A stretch of DNA of 7,018 nucleotides. It comes from Lachnospiraceae bacterium (GTDB taxonomy: Bacteria > Bacillota > Clostridia > Lachnospirales > Lachnospiraceae). Within the stretch, counting starts at the first letter, position 1. Each line of letters begins with the position of its first letter. The notes under the pieces are model-generated. The model searched no databases and was not told where the DNA came from. It saw only the letters and a list, made by a program, of their open reading frames with translations. A program made the position numbers and the translations under genes. The stretch covers positions 1 to 7,018 of the forward strand of contig JAITWD010000049.1 in the NCBI GenBank assembly GCA_031285465.1, read 5' to 3'. Below, piece after piece: positions 1-6,122 of this stretch.

Positions 1-1
1 G

Positions 2-523
2 ACTCCGTCGGTCGTTCCATCACCGACACCGTCGGTCGTTCCATCACCTTCGCCGTCGGTCGTGCCGTCACCATCACCGACCCCCTCTGCTTTACCAACC
101 CCGCCCCCCATAGCCGGTGGTTTTCCGCTGGTGATCCGCGCCGGTCTGGGTGATGGACAACTGGTTTACGGTAGCTGGTTAGCGGATGGTCTTGCGGCCG
201 CACTGGACCCCTGCACATGGGCGGGTGACAGTCGTGCCGCTCTACCCGCGTTATATACCGGGACGGTCAATCTTAATGAGGCGGGCAAATACTATTTTGT
301 CCTGGCGTCCACCGCCCGCTGGTCGCTTGACGGTACCTGCAAGGCCATCGAGGTTACGGTCGCCGATGACGGAACCATCGCGGTCGCTGGGTATAATCTG
401 AGCGGATCCTCCCTTGGTACCGCCAATGATAGCGCCCGACTCTCCTATCACCCCGATAACCCGGATCTTTTAGTGGTTTCCTGGGGGAGCCTTCCCGATG
501 GAAACATCGCGGTGACCGGATGA
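2..523 (+). CDS. C-terminal part of a putative surface/secreted protein with Pro-Ser-Val repeat linker (5' end outside window)
   Basis: The frame is open from the left edge to a TGA at 521-523, so the true start and any signal peptide lie outside the window; the GTG at 62 sits inside the repeat and is not a convincing start. The first ~40 visible residues are a low-complexity linker of 8-residue units (PSVVPSPT, PSVVPSPS, PSVVPSPS, then a diverged PTPSALPT) ending in a proline run. About 130 residues follow, rich in Gly, Ala, Ser, Thr and alternating hydrophobics, which suggests a compact beta domain with two cysteines (in DPCTW and DGTCK). Pro/Ser/Thr linkers of this type commonly join domains of exported bacterial proteins, so an extracytoplasmic location is inferred, not shown. 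There is no LPXTG motif or C-terminal membrane anchor. I do not recognise the C-terminal domain and assign no function. The gene converges on the minus-strand permease and shares a terminator with it. Confidence 0.7.
   Translation, partial: TPSVVPSPTPSVVPSPSPSVVPSPSPTPSALPTPPPIAGGFPLVIRAGLGDGQLVYGSWLADGLAAALDPCTWAGDSRAALPALYTGTVNLNEAGKYYFVLASTARWSLDGTCKAIEVTVADDGTIAVAGYNLSGSSLGTANDSARLSYHPDNPDLLVVSWGSLPDGNIAVTG
5..76 (+). repeat. Three tandem 24-bp coding repeats (PSVVPSP[T/S])
   Basis: Units at 5-28, 29-52 and 53-76 each begin CCGTCGGTCGT and encode the same eight residues, with the last position T, S, S. A fourth, diverged unit follows at 77-100. The first two differ only in their last few bases and the third has extra synonymous changes, as expected for a linker that grows and shrinks by slippage or recombination. 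The array probably continues past the left edge, since the bases at 2-4 encode the T that would end a preceding unit. Confidence 0.9.
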
Positions 524-535
524 TGGCGCTCTTCC

Positions 536-596
536 AGACGAGGACTTAGTGTTTCTTTGGTGGCGTTTTTTGACACCTTAGAAACACTTCTCGTCT
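536..596. repeat. Imperfect inverted repeat (long hairpin) after the surface-protein gene
   Basis: The left arm (536-562, starting AGACGAG and containing AGTGTTTCT...GGTG) is the reverse complement of the right arm (574-596, CACC...AGAAACACT...CTCGTCT). There is a small bulge and a two-base mismatch. The loop contains a six-T run. The structure starts 12 bases after the TGA of the surface-protein gene. It could help terminate or stabilise that transcript, or be a trace of a small mobile or palindromic repeat. There is no good T-tract directly after the stem, so I do not call it a terminator. Confidence 0.6.
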
Positions 597-621
597 TCAC
601 CTTAGAAACACTTCTCATCTT
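574..621. repeat. 24-bp tandem duplication in the convergent intergenic region
   Basis: Positions 574-597 and 598-621 are two head-to-tail copies of a 24-base unit (CACCTTAGAAACACTTCTC[G/A]TCTT) with one difference, G593 versus A617. The first copy is also the right arm of the inverted repeat at 536-596, so the motif occurs three times here, once inverted and degenerate. No convincing gene covers it. Confidence 0.85.
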
Positions 622-636
622 TCCCACATAAATAAA

Positions 637-678
637 CACAAAAATTGCCCGCCTATAACAGGCGGGCAATTTTGTGTG
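637..678. terminator. Bidirectional intrinsic terminator between convergent genes
   Basis: A perfect 14-bp stem (641-654 pairing with 660-673, core TTGCCCGCCT/AGGCGGGCAA) encloses a 5-base loop, with A and T runs on its two flanks. Read on the minus strand the hairpin ends in TTTTTGTGTTTATTTA, a good U-tract for the ABC permease transcript. Read on the plus strand it ends TTTTGTGTG, so it can also stop the surface-protein transcript. Confidence 0.9.
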
Positions 679-777
679 TCAGTATACCGTCTCCTCAATA
701 CCTAGGCGGATCATGCCGGCATTTGAAAGACCGACACCAGTAATTTGGTCAACTAAACGACCGGTCTCTAATAATTC
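679..777 (-). other. Short open segment after the permease gene; possible 3' remnant of a lost gene
   Basis: After the permease stop, another minus-strand frame stays open for 32 codons and ends with a TGA at 679-681, directly against the terminator stem. The translation looks protein-like (ELLETGRLVDQITGV, then GLSNAGMIRLGIEETVY). Going upstream it runs 11 codons into the permease gene and meets a stop at 811-813, with no ATG or SD before an internal ATG at 714. It may be the tail of a gene whose front was replaced when the ABC genes arrived, or a chance open frame; 43 open codons are not rare by chance. I do not recognise the family. Confidence 0.25.
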
Positions 778-3055
778 AATGTTCCATAATTTCCCGGAAG
801 GAAATGCCGGTTATTTTCCGCTTGGTCGCCCGGATCAGGATCTCGGTGATGATCATGGTTAAGCCAAAGCAGACCAGAGTTGAGGGGATATTAAACTCCA
901 CCGGATAGATCATATCCGAACCGGCCGAAATAATATTAAACATAATGGTTGCCAACAAGAAGGTATAGGGTATGGAGATCAGAAAGCCCACCATTGATAC
1001 CAGGCGGAAACCATCGATCGCCGCATAACTGCATTCCCGATCGGAATAGCCATAAATCTTCATGACGGCGATGTACTTCCGATAATTTGCGATAACCCCA
1101 AAGATGGACAGTAGGATTATGGTGGTGCCGATCACCAGCCCGCACATAAACAGAATTATTGATGTGACCCGAAACATGCCCACCGATTGATCGAGTGATT
1201 CTCTAAGATTGTCCGCCTGCACAATTGCCAAATGTTCATTGGCATCAAATTCTACCGCCTCACCGGAATACATGCCATTGTATTCTTCGGCATCGAGGAT
1301 CCCGCGCTCGATCGCTGCCCGCTGCCCCATATATATCGTCGTTCCATAGACACTTTGGGAAATATTACTGATCGGCACCCCAGTCACCTGTCCGCCGGAA
1401 TCAAAGTTCACCAGGTCACCGATGGCAAGACCGTTTTGCAAAGCGATATGACGGTTGATCACCAACCCATCTTCCTCGTTGATATCAATGATCGCTCCCT
1501 GGCTGTCATACAGTTGCAAAAGACTCCGGTCACCGCTCCCCATGATCAGGAGATTGTATAATTTTGACTCCTTTGCATCGGCGAGCTCCAGTTTCCCTGC
1601 CCGATCATAAAAGTAATAATTATCTGCCGACCGATCCTCCACCGCATCGATAAAGCGGACATCCGATTGGTAATTGATCCCTTCCATAACCGATTGGGAG
1701 ATATTGGCGGTCATATTGTAGGTAGTATAGGCAAACTGGATCTGTACCCCCAGTGCAAAACCGCCAAAAAGGATAAAAACGAACAATAATAGGTTAGAGA
1801 ACAAAATTATTTTTCTGATCCCGGCAAGATAGTTGCGGTCGGTGATCTTTTTGTTACGGCGGCGCACCGTTATGCCATTTTTCTTAATATTGATATCCTT
1901 GATCAGATGAAGCGCCGGCCGCCGGACCTTCATGATACTGGTCAGAAATGCCAGCAGGGTAATGGCTGCTGCCGGTATCACCCCCATGACCAGGAGATTA
2001 CCGTAATTAATCGGTCCCTTGATGAAGGGCAAATTAAATCGTGCCACCTGCAAACCATAAAAACTCCCGGTCAGTAAATGTCCGACCAGATATCCGATCA
2101 CCGCCGCCGCCAGGATCAGGAAAAAGTAACCCAGATATTTTGCCGAGATCTGGATGTTAGTGTACCCCATCGCCTTTAGCACTCCCAGATTATGTTGTTC
2201 GGTCTTAATCTGCTGGGTAATGGTAATGATCACCAATAATAGTGCGATCCCCCCCAGAATCCCCATGGAAAATCCCATAATGATCAGGTTCATATTTTGC
2301 TGTGAAGTGATGGCGGCACCAATTTGCATATTATCCTGCGCACCGGTTACATAAAAGAAGTTCTCATCCTCCTGCATACGCTCTAGCATCTTGGCATTTT
2401 CCTCGGCGGTGCCGCCGCTAAATCGACCAGCCATGGGACTGTTGACCGCTGTTTCCCATTGGGCAAAGTCCTCTTCACAAAGTGCCAGGATCGCCTGTGA
2501 TCCCGGATCGTATTGAAGACCGGTATTGTCCACCAGCGGATAAAGTTGATCGGGAAAGACCGCCCGACCGGAAAGGGTATAGTCGATACCGCTTACGGTA
2601 AAAACATCCCCGACTTCGAGCCCATGCCGCTTTGCATACTGCTCGTCCACCACCATCTCACCAACCGCTGGTAATGTACCGGCGGTCAGATATAACCGAT
2701 CCATCGTCCGCTCAGCCTGGTAAATACGAAATATCTCCTTGCCGCCGGCAGTCCTCACCATCGCAAAGGGACGTTCTTCCCAAACTATTTGGTAGTTTTC
2801 CGCTATCACTTCATTCTTGTTTGCAAGGGCGGTCGGATAATCATAACCGGCCGCCGCCAGATCGTCCGCCGTGATATTAAGCAGGTAAGAAAAATCCTGG
2901 GTTTCACCCTGGCTAACCAAAGCCATCGACCGCTCCATCGCCTGATTGGTTTCTAAAAAAACCGTCCCCAATAAAATGGTCAGCAGAACAATAATAAAGA
3001 TACCGATTGAATTGACCTTATTATTTTTATATAAACTAAGCCACCGATTGACCAT
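776..3055 (-). CDS. ABC transporter permease, two FtsX-type domains
   Basis: This 759-residue membrane protein is the transmembrane partner of the ATPase encoded just upstream. It has two similar halves, each with one helix, a large extracellular domain of about 200 residues and three helices. Helices lie near residues 16-35, 257-283, 308-328, 353-374, then 416-438, 629-652, 685-710 and 726-742. After the second helix of each half comes the cytoplasmic FtsX signature (GVLKAMGYTN near 291-300, AVMKIYGYSD near 663-672), which contacts the ATPase. The first extracellular domain resembles the MacB-type core (MVVDEQYAKRHGLEVGD). Known relatives export peptides or lipids, or act mechanically on cell-wall enzymes; the substrate here is unknown. 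I prefer the ATG at 3055 because AGGTGGG lies 7 bases before it; a GTG at 3067 would add four residues but overlaps that SD. The ATPase stop overlaps or abuts this start, implying translational coupling. Confidence 0.93.
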   Translation of the reverse strand: MVNRWLSLYKNNKVNSIGIFIIVLLTILLGTVFLETNQAMERSMALVSQGETQDFSYLLNITADDLAAAGYDYPTALANKNEVIAENYQIVWEERPFAMVRTAGGKEIFRIYQAERTMDRLYLTAGTLPAVGEMVVDEQYAKRHGLEVGDVFTVSGIDYTLSGRAVFPDQLYPLVDNTGLQYDPGSQAILALCEEDFAQWETAVNSPMAGRFSGGTAEENAKMLERMQEDENFFYVTGAQDNMQIGAAITSQQNMNLIIMGFSMGILGGIALLLVIITITQQIKTEQHNLGVLKAMGYTNIQISAKYLGYFFLILAAAVIGYLVGHLLTGSFYGLQVARFNLPFIKGPINYGNLLVMGVIPAAAITLLAFLTSIMKVRRPALHLIKDINIKKNGITVRRRNKKITDRNYLAGIRKIILFSNLLLFVFILFGGFALGVQIQFAYTTYNMTANISQSVMEGINYQSDVRFIDAVEDRSADNYYFYDRAGKLELADAKESKLYNLLIMGSGDRSLLQLYDSQGAIIDINEEDGLVINRHIALQNGLAIGDLVNFDSGGQVTGVPISNISQSVYGTTIYMGQRAAIERGILDAEEYNGMYSGEAVEFDANEHLAIVQADNLRESLDQSVGMFRVTSIILFMCGLVIGTTIILLSIFGVIANYRKYIAVMKIYGYSDRECSYAAIDGFRLVSMVGFLISIPYTFLLATIMFNIISAGSDMIYPVEFNIPSTLVCFGLTMIITEILIRATKRKITGISFREIMEH

Positions 3056-3057
3056 AA

Positions 3058-3753
3058 CTATGCCCACCTCACATCCGCGGCATCCGCAATATTTTGATTG
3101 ATCTCTTCACTGATGATCCTGCCGCTATTCATCCGGACCACCTTACTTGCCATCGCCGCGATACCTTGATTATGGGTCACCATTACAATGGCGATATTAT
3201 TTTTTCGCTGGTAGTCCTGCAATAAGGAGAGGACCTGCTTACCGGTCGCTTCGTCCAAGGCTCCGGTTGGTTCATCGCAGAATAAAACCTGCGGTTTTTT
3301 CGCCAGCGCCCGTGCGATCGCCACCCGTTGCTGCTGTCCCCCCGATAGCTGATAGGGCATCCGCTTCATCAGTTGGTCCAGATCAAGCATAGAAATAATC
3401 TCCCCATAATCGGTGTTTTTCGCCAGACTGGCCCCCATCCTGATATTATTCTCCACCGTTAAATCGGGCAACAGATAGTATTCCTGAAAAATAAAGCCCA
3501 CATTATCCCGCCGGAAGCGGGTCATTTTCCGATCGGGCAGATCGGTGATAACCGTCCCATCGTATTCGATTTTACCCATATCGCACCGATCCAGTGCCGA
3601 CATCACATTAATAAGGGTGGACTTACCCGATCCCGAGGGACCAAGAATAACCACCAATTCATTATTACCGACCGTCAGGCTCACCTCACTTAGTGCCGCG
3701 ATCTTCTTTTCCCCATCCTTATAATACTTAACAGCATTACTAACCTTGATCAT
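3058..3753 (-). CDS. ABC transporter ATP-binding protein (MacB/LolD-like)
   Basis: This 231-residue cytoplasmic ATPase powers the FtsX permease encoded immediately downstream. All catalytic motifs are present: Walker A GPSGSGKST (38-46), Q-loop glutamine Q90 in FIFQEYYLLP, signature LSGGQ (136-140), Walker B VLFCDEPTGALDE with D160/E161, and the switch histidine H194 in VTHN. Length and motif wording match the LolD/MacB/YknY-type subfamily that pairs with FtsX permeases; such ATPases act as dimers and usually drive mechanotransmission or efflux. The start is an ATG at 3753 with AAGGAG 8 bases upstream. The stop (3058-3060) lies two bases before the preferred permease start, so the two genes form one operon. 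A promoter candidate lies just upstream. The C-terminal ~15 residues are unremarkable. The substrate cannot be told from the ATPase. Confidence 0.96.
   Translation of the reverse strand: MIKVSNAVKYYKDGEKKIAALSEVSLTVGNNELVVILGPSGSGKSTLINVMSALDRCDMGKIEYDGTVITDLPDRKMTRFRRDNVGFIFQEYYLLPDLTVENNIRMGASLAKNTDYGEIISMLDLDQLMKRMPYQLSGGQQQRVAIARALAKKPQVLFCDEPTGALDEATGKQVLSLLQDYQRKNNIAIVMVTHNQGIAAMASKVVRMNSGRIISEEINQNIADAADVRWA
3063..3069 (-). promoter_or_regulatory. Ribosome binding site deciding the permease start
   Basis: AGGTGGG lies inside the last codons of the ATPase gene, 7 bases before the ATG at 3055. This spacing favours that ATG over the GTG at 3067, which overlaps the SD itself. Confidence 0.7.
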
Positions 3754-3761
3754 GTGACCAT

Positions 3762-3767
3762 CTCCTT
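3762..3767 (-). promoter_or_regulatory. Ribosome binding site of the ABC ATPase gene
   Basis: A consensus AAGGAG lies 8 bases upstream of the ATG at 3753 and fixes that start. Confidence 0.85.
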
Positions 3768-3770
3768 TGT

Positions 3771-3799
3771 TTTATAATTACCCATTTTTATGCTTTCAA
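3771..3799 (-). promoter_or_regulatory. Candidate sigma-A promoter for the ABC ATPase-permease operon
   Basis: TTGAAA (3794-3799) and TATAAA (3771-3776) are separated by exactly 17 bases, each one base from consensus, and lie downstream of the terminator at 3834-3868. The predicted transcript would begin near 3764, giving a leader of only about 11 bases that clips the SD. This is a weakness of the call. A TATAAT at 3824-3829 is an alternative -10 with a more usual ~64-base leader but no recognisable -35. Confidence 0.5.
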
Positions 3800-3833
3800 G
3801 TCTTGTAATTCCCTGATACCATCATTATAAGAT

Positions 3834-3868
3834 AAAAAGGTCCGCCGACAGCGAACTGTCTGCGAACC
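3834..3868 (-). terminator. Intrinsic terminator with TTCG loop, downstream of the two-component genes
   Basis: On the minus strand a 13-bp stem (GGTTCGCAGACAG against CTGTCGGCGGACC, one G-T wobble and one A-G mismatch) closes a TTCG tetraloop. It is followed directly by TTTTTATCTT. This is the only hairpin in the gap with a proper T-tract. It should end the regulator-kinase transcript about 200 bases after the kinase stop and insulate the ABC operon. It could alternatively act as an attenuator if transcription reads through. Confidence 0.75.
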
Positions 3869-3875
3869 GATATTT

Positions 3876-3926
3876 TTTGACCGCAAAATGGGGCAAGCGG
3901 TTACTGTTCTTAGGGAACAGTAACTT
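3876..3926 (-). repeat. Intergenic direct repeat, copy 1 (contains a 10-bp hairpin)
   Basis: This 51-base stretch runs from TTTGACCGCAAAATGGGG to GGAACAGTAACTT on the plus strand and recurs at 4014-4063 with one indel and a few substitutions in the middle. Within it, 3900-3909 and 3915-3924 form a perfect 10-bp inverted repeat (GTTACTGTTC / GAACAGTAAC) around a 5-base loop. Confidence 0.9.
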
Positions 3927-3933
3927 ATGCACA

Positions 3934-3956
3934 CAAATCACTAAAAACGTGATTTG
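3934..3956. other. Perfect 8-bp hairpin in the repeat array
   Basis: CAAATCAC (3934-3941) pairs with GTGATTTG (3949-3956) across a 7-base A-rich loop. It lies between the two direct repeat copies. There is no T-tract after the stem on either strand. Confidence 0.7.
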
Positions 3957-3975
3957 GCGCACGCGCAACTCGGGA

Positions 3976-3998
3976 TTTTGTGCAGGAAACGCACAAAA
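3976..3998. other. Second perfect 8-bp hairpin in the repeat array
   Basis: TTTTGTGC (3976-3983) pairs with GCACAAAA (3991-3998) across a 7-base loop. Stem and loop lengths equal those of the hairpin at 3934-3956. On the minus strand the stem is followed by TCCCGAG, so it is not a standard terminator. Confidence 0.7.
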
Positions 3999-4013
3999 CA
4001 CCTCGCGGAACAG

Positions 4014-4063
4014 TTTGACCGCAAAATGGGGCAAGCGCTACTTTTCTTAGGGAACAGTAACTT
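4014..4063 (-). repeat. Intergenic direct repeat, copy 2, abutting the kinase stop codon
   Basis: This is the 50-base partner of the repeat at 3876-3926. It ends exactly at the base next to the kinase TAA (4064-4066). Its internal palindrome is degraded on one arm (CTACTTTTC in place of GTTACTGTTC), so it folds less well than copy 1. The rest of the 310-base gap (3754-4063) holds only the hairpins, terminator and promoter listed separately; I see no convincing gene in it. Confidence 0.9.
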
Positions 4064-5365
4064 TTACGGCGCTTCGGGAAGGGTGATCAGTACCGAAAAG
4101 ATATGATCATCATATTGGGTCTGCATAAAGCCATCGCTCTTAGCCACCGTCCTTTTTACTATCTCCATCCCCAGACCGTGCCGACGCCGGTCCGACTTGG
4201 TGGTTATTATTTTCTGCCCTTTTTTTACAATGGGATGGTTATGACAATTCTTAACCTTAATGATCAGAGTGGCATTAACACTGTGAATACACACCTCGAT
4301 CCGCCGATCCTCGGTCATTTGCTCACTTGCTTCGATCGCATTGTCTAAGATATTGGCGAGAATCATATTTATCTCATAATCGCTAATATTCAGCTTCATT
4401 ATCCCGGTATCAATACTAAATACGATCCCCTTTGCTTCCGCCATCGCTTTCTTGCTGTTCAGGATATAGTCGATGATCCCATTTCCGGTCCAAATTTCCT
4501 GCCCCATATTCTGAAGCGGCGTCATGATGGCGGTCACATAATCCAGTGCCGCCCGATCCTCCTTTTCATCTAAATATTTGTAGATAATATTAAGATGATT
4601 CTTAAAGTCATGCGCCGAACGCGCCTCGGCTTCGGTGATCTGACGCAGTGCCTTAAAATCGGCCGCCTGAACCTGACTTAGTAACTCCAGATTATCCTTT
4701 CGCTCGGTTACGATCCGGTATTTATAATGAAGGATGATCGCCACGATTATCACCACGATCACCACCACGACGAATATCCACCGCTCCGCCAATATCATCG
4801 TGATGTTGCTCATCATCAGATTCCCCAGATATATCGTCACCAACTGACCGGCCAACGACACAATCAACACCAGCAACCAGTGTTGGGTAAACATCGGCTC
4901 AAGCAAATGACGGCGGATGAGCCTACGGATGAGCAGATAATTAAGTAATAATGCCAACTTAGCACAGATAACCACCATTAACCTGGTTAGGGAAACTCCT
5001 CCTGAAATAACCGCCCCTAACGACCCATCTCCGATCACAAGACTGATCAATAGAATCACACTCAGGTCACCAACATTTAAAAGGAAGGTAAAGAAGGTCA
5101 GACAAAGCCCAATCATAATCCGCCATTTGCTCTTCAAAACATAGACACCGACTGCTGAGTTGATAAAAATACTAATAACTATGTTTAAGGGAGAATATAG
5201 GCTAAACTGATTCATTATGATAACAATGGTCGCGATCACTCCGCCACCCAAAAACATGGCGCCCGGCCGCTTCTTTTTCTCTAACAGATCGGCGGCAAAG
5301 CAGAGGACAAGATAGCCTTCAAAAAAGCTTGCCAGCCATTCTGCCAGCCAATAAAAAAATGTCAT
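4064..5365 (-). CDS. AgrC-like GHKL sensor histidine kinase
   Basis: This 433-residue kinase is the membrane sensor partner of the LytTR regulator. The N-terminal half (about residues 3-215) has six or seven hydrophobic helices with short loops, the polytopic sensor layout typical of AgrC/ComD-type peptide receptors, and no extracellular domain. A helical linker follows, then the phosphoacceptor motif HDFKNHL with H252, the N-box NILDNAIEA (N338, D341, N342) and a short G-box HGLGMEIVK (G397, G399) of the HATPase_c_5 type. ATP binding and autophosphorylation residues therefore look intact. I chose the ATG at 5365: GGAGG lies 6 bases upstream and the ATG overlaps the regulator stop as ATGA. 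A TTG at 5380 in the same frame is less likely. The ligand is unknown. No AgrB/AgrD-like or other peptide gene is adjacent, so the signal may be an antimicrobial, a wall intermediate or a peptide made elsewhere. Confidence 0.93.
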   Translation of the reverse strand: MTFFYWLAEWLASFFEGYLVLCFAADLLEKKKRPGAMFLGGGVIATIVIIMNQFSLYSPLNIVISIFINSAVGVYVLKSKWRIMIGLCLTFFTFLLNVGDLSVILLISLVIGDGSLGAVISGGVSLTRLMVVICAKLALLLNYLLIRRLIRRHLLEPMFTQHWLLVLIVSLAGQLVTIYLGNLMMSNITMILAERWIFVVVVIVVIIVAIILHYKYRIVTERKDNLELLSQVQAADFKALRQITEAEARSAHDFKNHLNIIYKYLDEKEDRAALDYVTAIMTPLQNMGQEIWTGNGIIDYILNSKKAMAEAKGIVFSIDTGIMKLNISDYEINMILANILDNAIEASEQMTEDRRIEVCIHSVNATLIIKVKNCHNHPIVKKGQKIITTKSDRRRHGLGMEIVKRTVAKSDGFMQTQYDDHIFSVLITLPEAP

Positions 5366-6078
5366 TGCCGCCCTCCCCAAAATAAGGCGACCGCCTGCTT
5401 AACCTCATTAATATATGAACTACCGATACGCAGACGCTCACCGCCGGTCAGATGGATCTCACCGCCTGCCACCTTGGCGATTTTTATAATATTAACAATA
5501 AATCCCCGTTCGATAAAAATAAACTGTCTCCGATCGATCTCACTGTGAACCTCTTTAAGACTTTTCCGGACCTTACACGATTGGTCGTCACATAAAAAGA
5601 CGGCATTTTTACCCTCCTTATATATATAGATGATCGTGCTGTAAGGAATCTTAATGTACCGGGATTCGGTACTGATAAGATAGTTTCCGGTATCCTTTAA
5701 TAAAAACTCAGCGGTCAACGACTCTAGCGCCGGTAGTAATTTATCCTTGACCAAGTTCTTGGGAATATACCGGTATATTTGATACTCATAACCTACGATG
5801 GAAAATTTATGGTGGGCGGTAACAAAGAGAATATAGGCATCCTTATCATACTCTCTGATCTTTTCCGCCAACTTAAGACCGCTCACCCGGGGCATGTCAA
5901 TATCCAATATATAAAGATCATACTTCGCCCGTTCGGCCACATCAAAATAAAGTAGCTCACTGTTGGCAAATAACTCCAGTGCTACCGGAATCTGCTTATC
6001 GGCATAAAACTGCCGGACCTGCTCTTCAAGATAGCGCAAATAAATCCCTTCATCCTCTGCAATCGCAATCTTCAGCAT
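5362..6078 (-). CDS. LytTR-family response regulator
   Basis: This 238-residue DNA-binding regulator has a receiver domain (about 1-120) followed by a LytTR domain (about 130-235). The receiver has the acidic pocket AEDE (E8, D9, E10), the phosphoacceptor D59 in ILDIDMPRVSG, T87 and the conserved lysine K107 in YIPKN, so phosphotransfer should work. The LytTR part shows the family's typical pattern, including YIKIPYSTIIYI and RGFIVNIIKI. LytTR proteins such as AgrA, VirR and ComE usually bind paired direct repeats upstream of promoters and often control peptide signalling, bacteriocins or envelope functions. The ATG at 6078 has AAAGGA 5 bases upstream. The gene overlaps the kinase by ATGA and follows dapL by only 44 bases. 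The ABC operon downstream is the natural candidate target, but I found no clear paired LytTR box in front of it. Confidence 0.95.
   Translation of the reverse strand: MLKIAIAEDEGIYLRYLEEQVRQFYADKQIPVALELFANSELLYFDVAERAKYDLYILDIDMPRVSGLKLAEKIREYDKDAYILFVTAHHKFSIVGYEYQIYRYIPKNLVKDKLLPALESLTAEFLLKDTGNYLISTESRYIKIPYSTIIYIYKEGKNAVFLCDDQSCKVRKSLKEVHSEIDRRQFIFIERGFIVNIIKIAKVAGGEIHLTGGERLRIGSSYINEVKQAVALFWGGRQ
5372..5376 (-). promoter_or_regulatory. Ribosome binding site of the kinase gene
   Basis: GGAGG, inside the 3' end of the regulator gene, lies 6 bases before the ATG at 5365. With the ATGA overlap it points to translational coupling and supports this start over the TTG at 5380. Confidence 0.75.
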
Positions 6079-6122
6079 TCTTTTCCTTTGCCTGACTCAA
6101 CCTTATTTTTGCACACTAAATT

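Noticed and set aside
448..669. A 73-codon minus-strand frame with repeated RSVSKV
   Set aside because: It starts inside the terminator, takes its peptide repeat from the 24-bp DNA tandem, and overlaps the end of the surface-protein gene on the other strand.
674..862. A plus-strand 62-codon frame opposite the permease end
   Set aside because: It begins with a GTG inside the terminator stem, has no SD and overlaps the well-supported permease gene.
3067..3067. GTG at 3067 as the permease start
   Set aside because: It lies inside the AGGTGGG Shine-Dalgarno that is well spaced for the ATG at 3055, so that ATG is the better choice.
3853..3869. GTTCGC-N5-GTTCGC direct repeat on the minus strand as a possible LytTR regulator site
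   Set aside because: The two copies are the left stem and the loop region of the TTCG terminator hairpin, and the 11-base period does not match the ~21-base spacing usual for paired LytTR sites.
3825..4034. A 69-codon minus-strand reading frame in the intergenic gap (contains PHFAVK twice)
   Set aside because: It runs through both direct repeats, the hairpins and the terminator, and the repeated peptide simply reflects the DNA repeat. It has no clear SD. It looks like a non-coding repeat that happens to be open, although a BLASTP search might return similar spurious calls.
3876..4063. CRISPR-like direct repeats
   Set aside because: There are only two copies, about 50 bases long and diverged, with an 87-base interval that itself contains hairpins. 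There are no cas genes.
4727..4948. A plus-strand His/Asp-rich frame resembling a metal-binding protein
   Set aside because: It is the antisense shadow of the Val/Ile-rich membrane helices of the sensor kinase.
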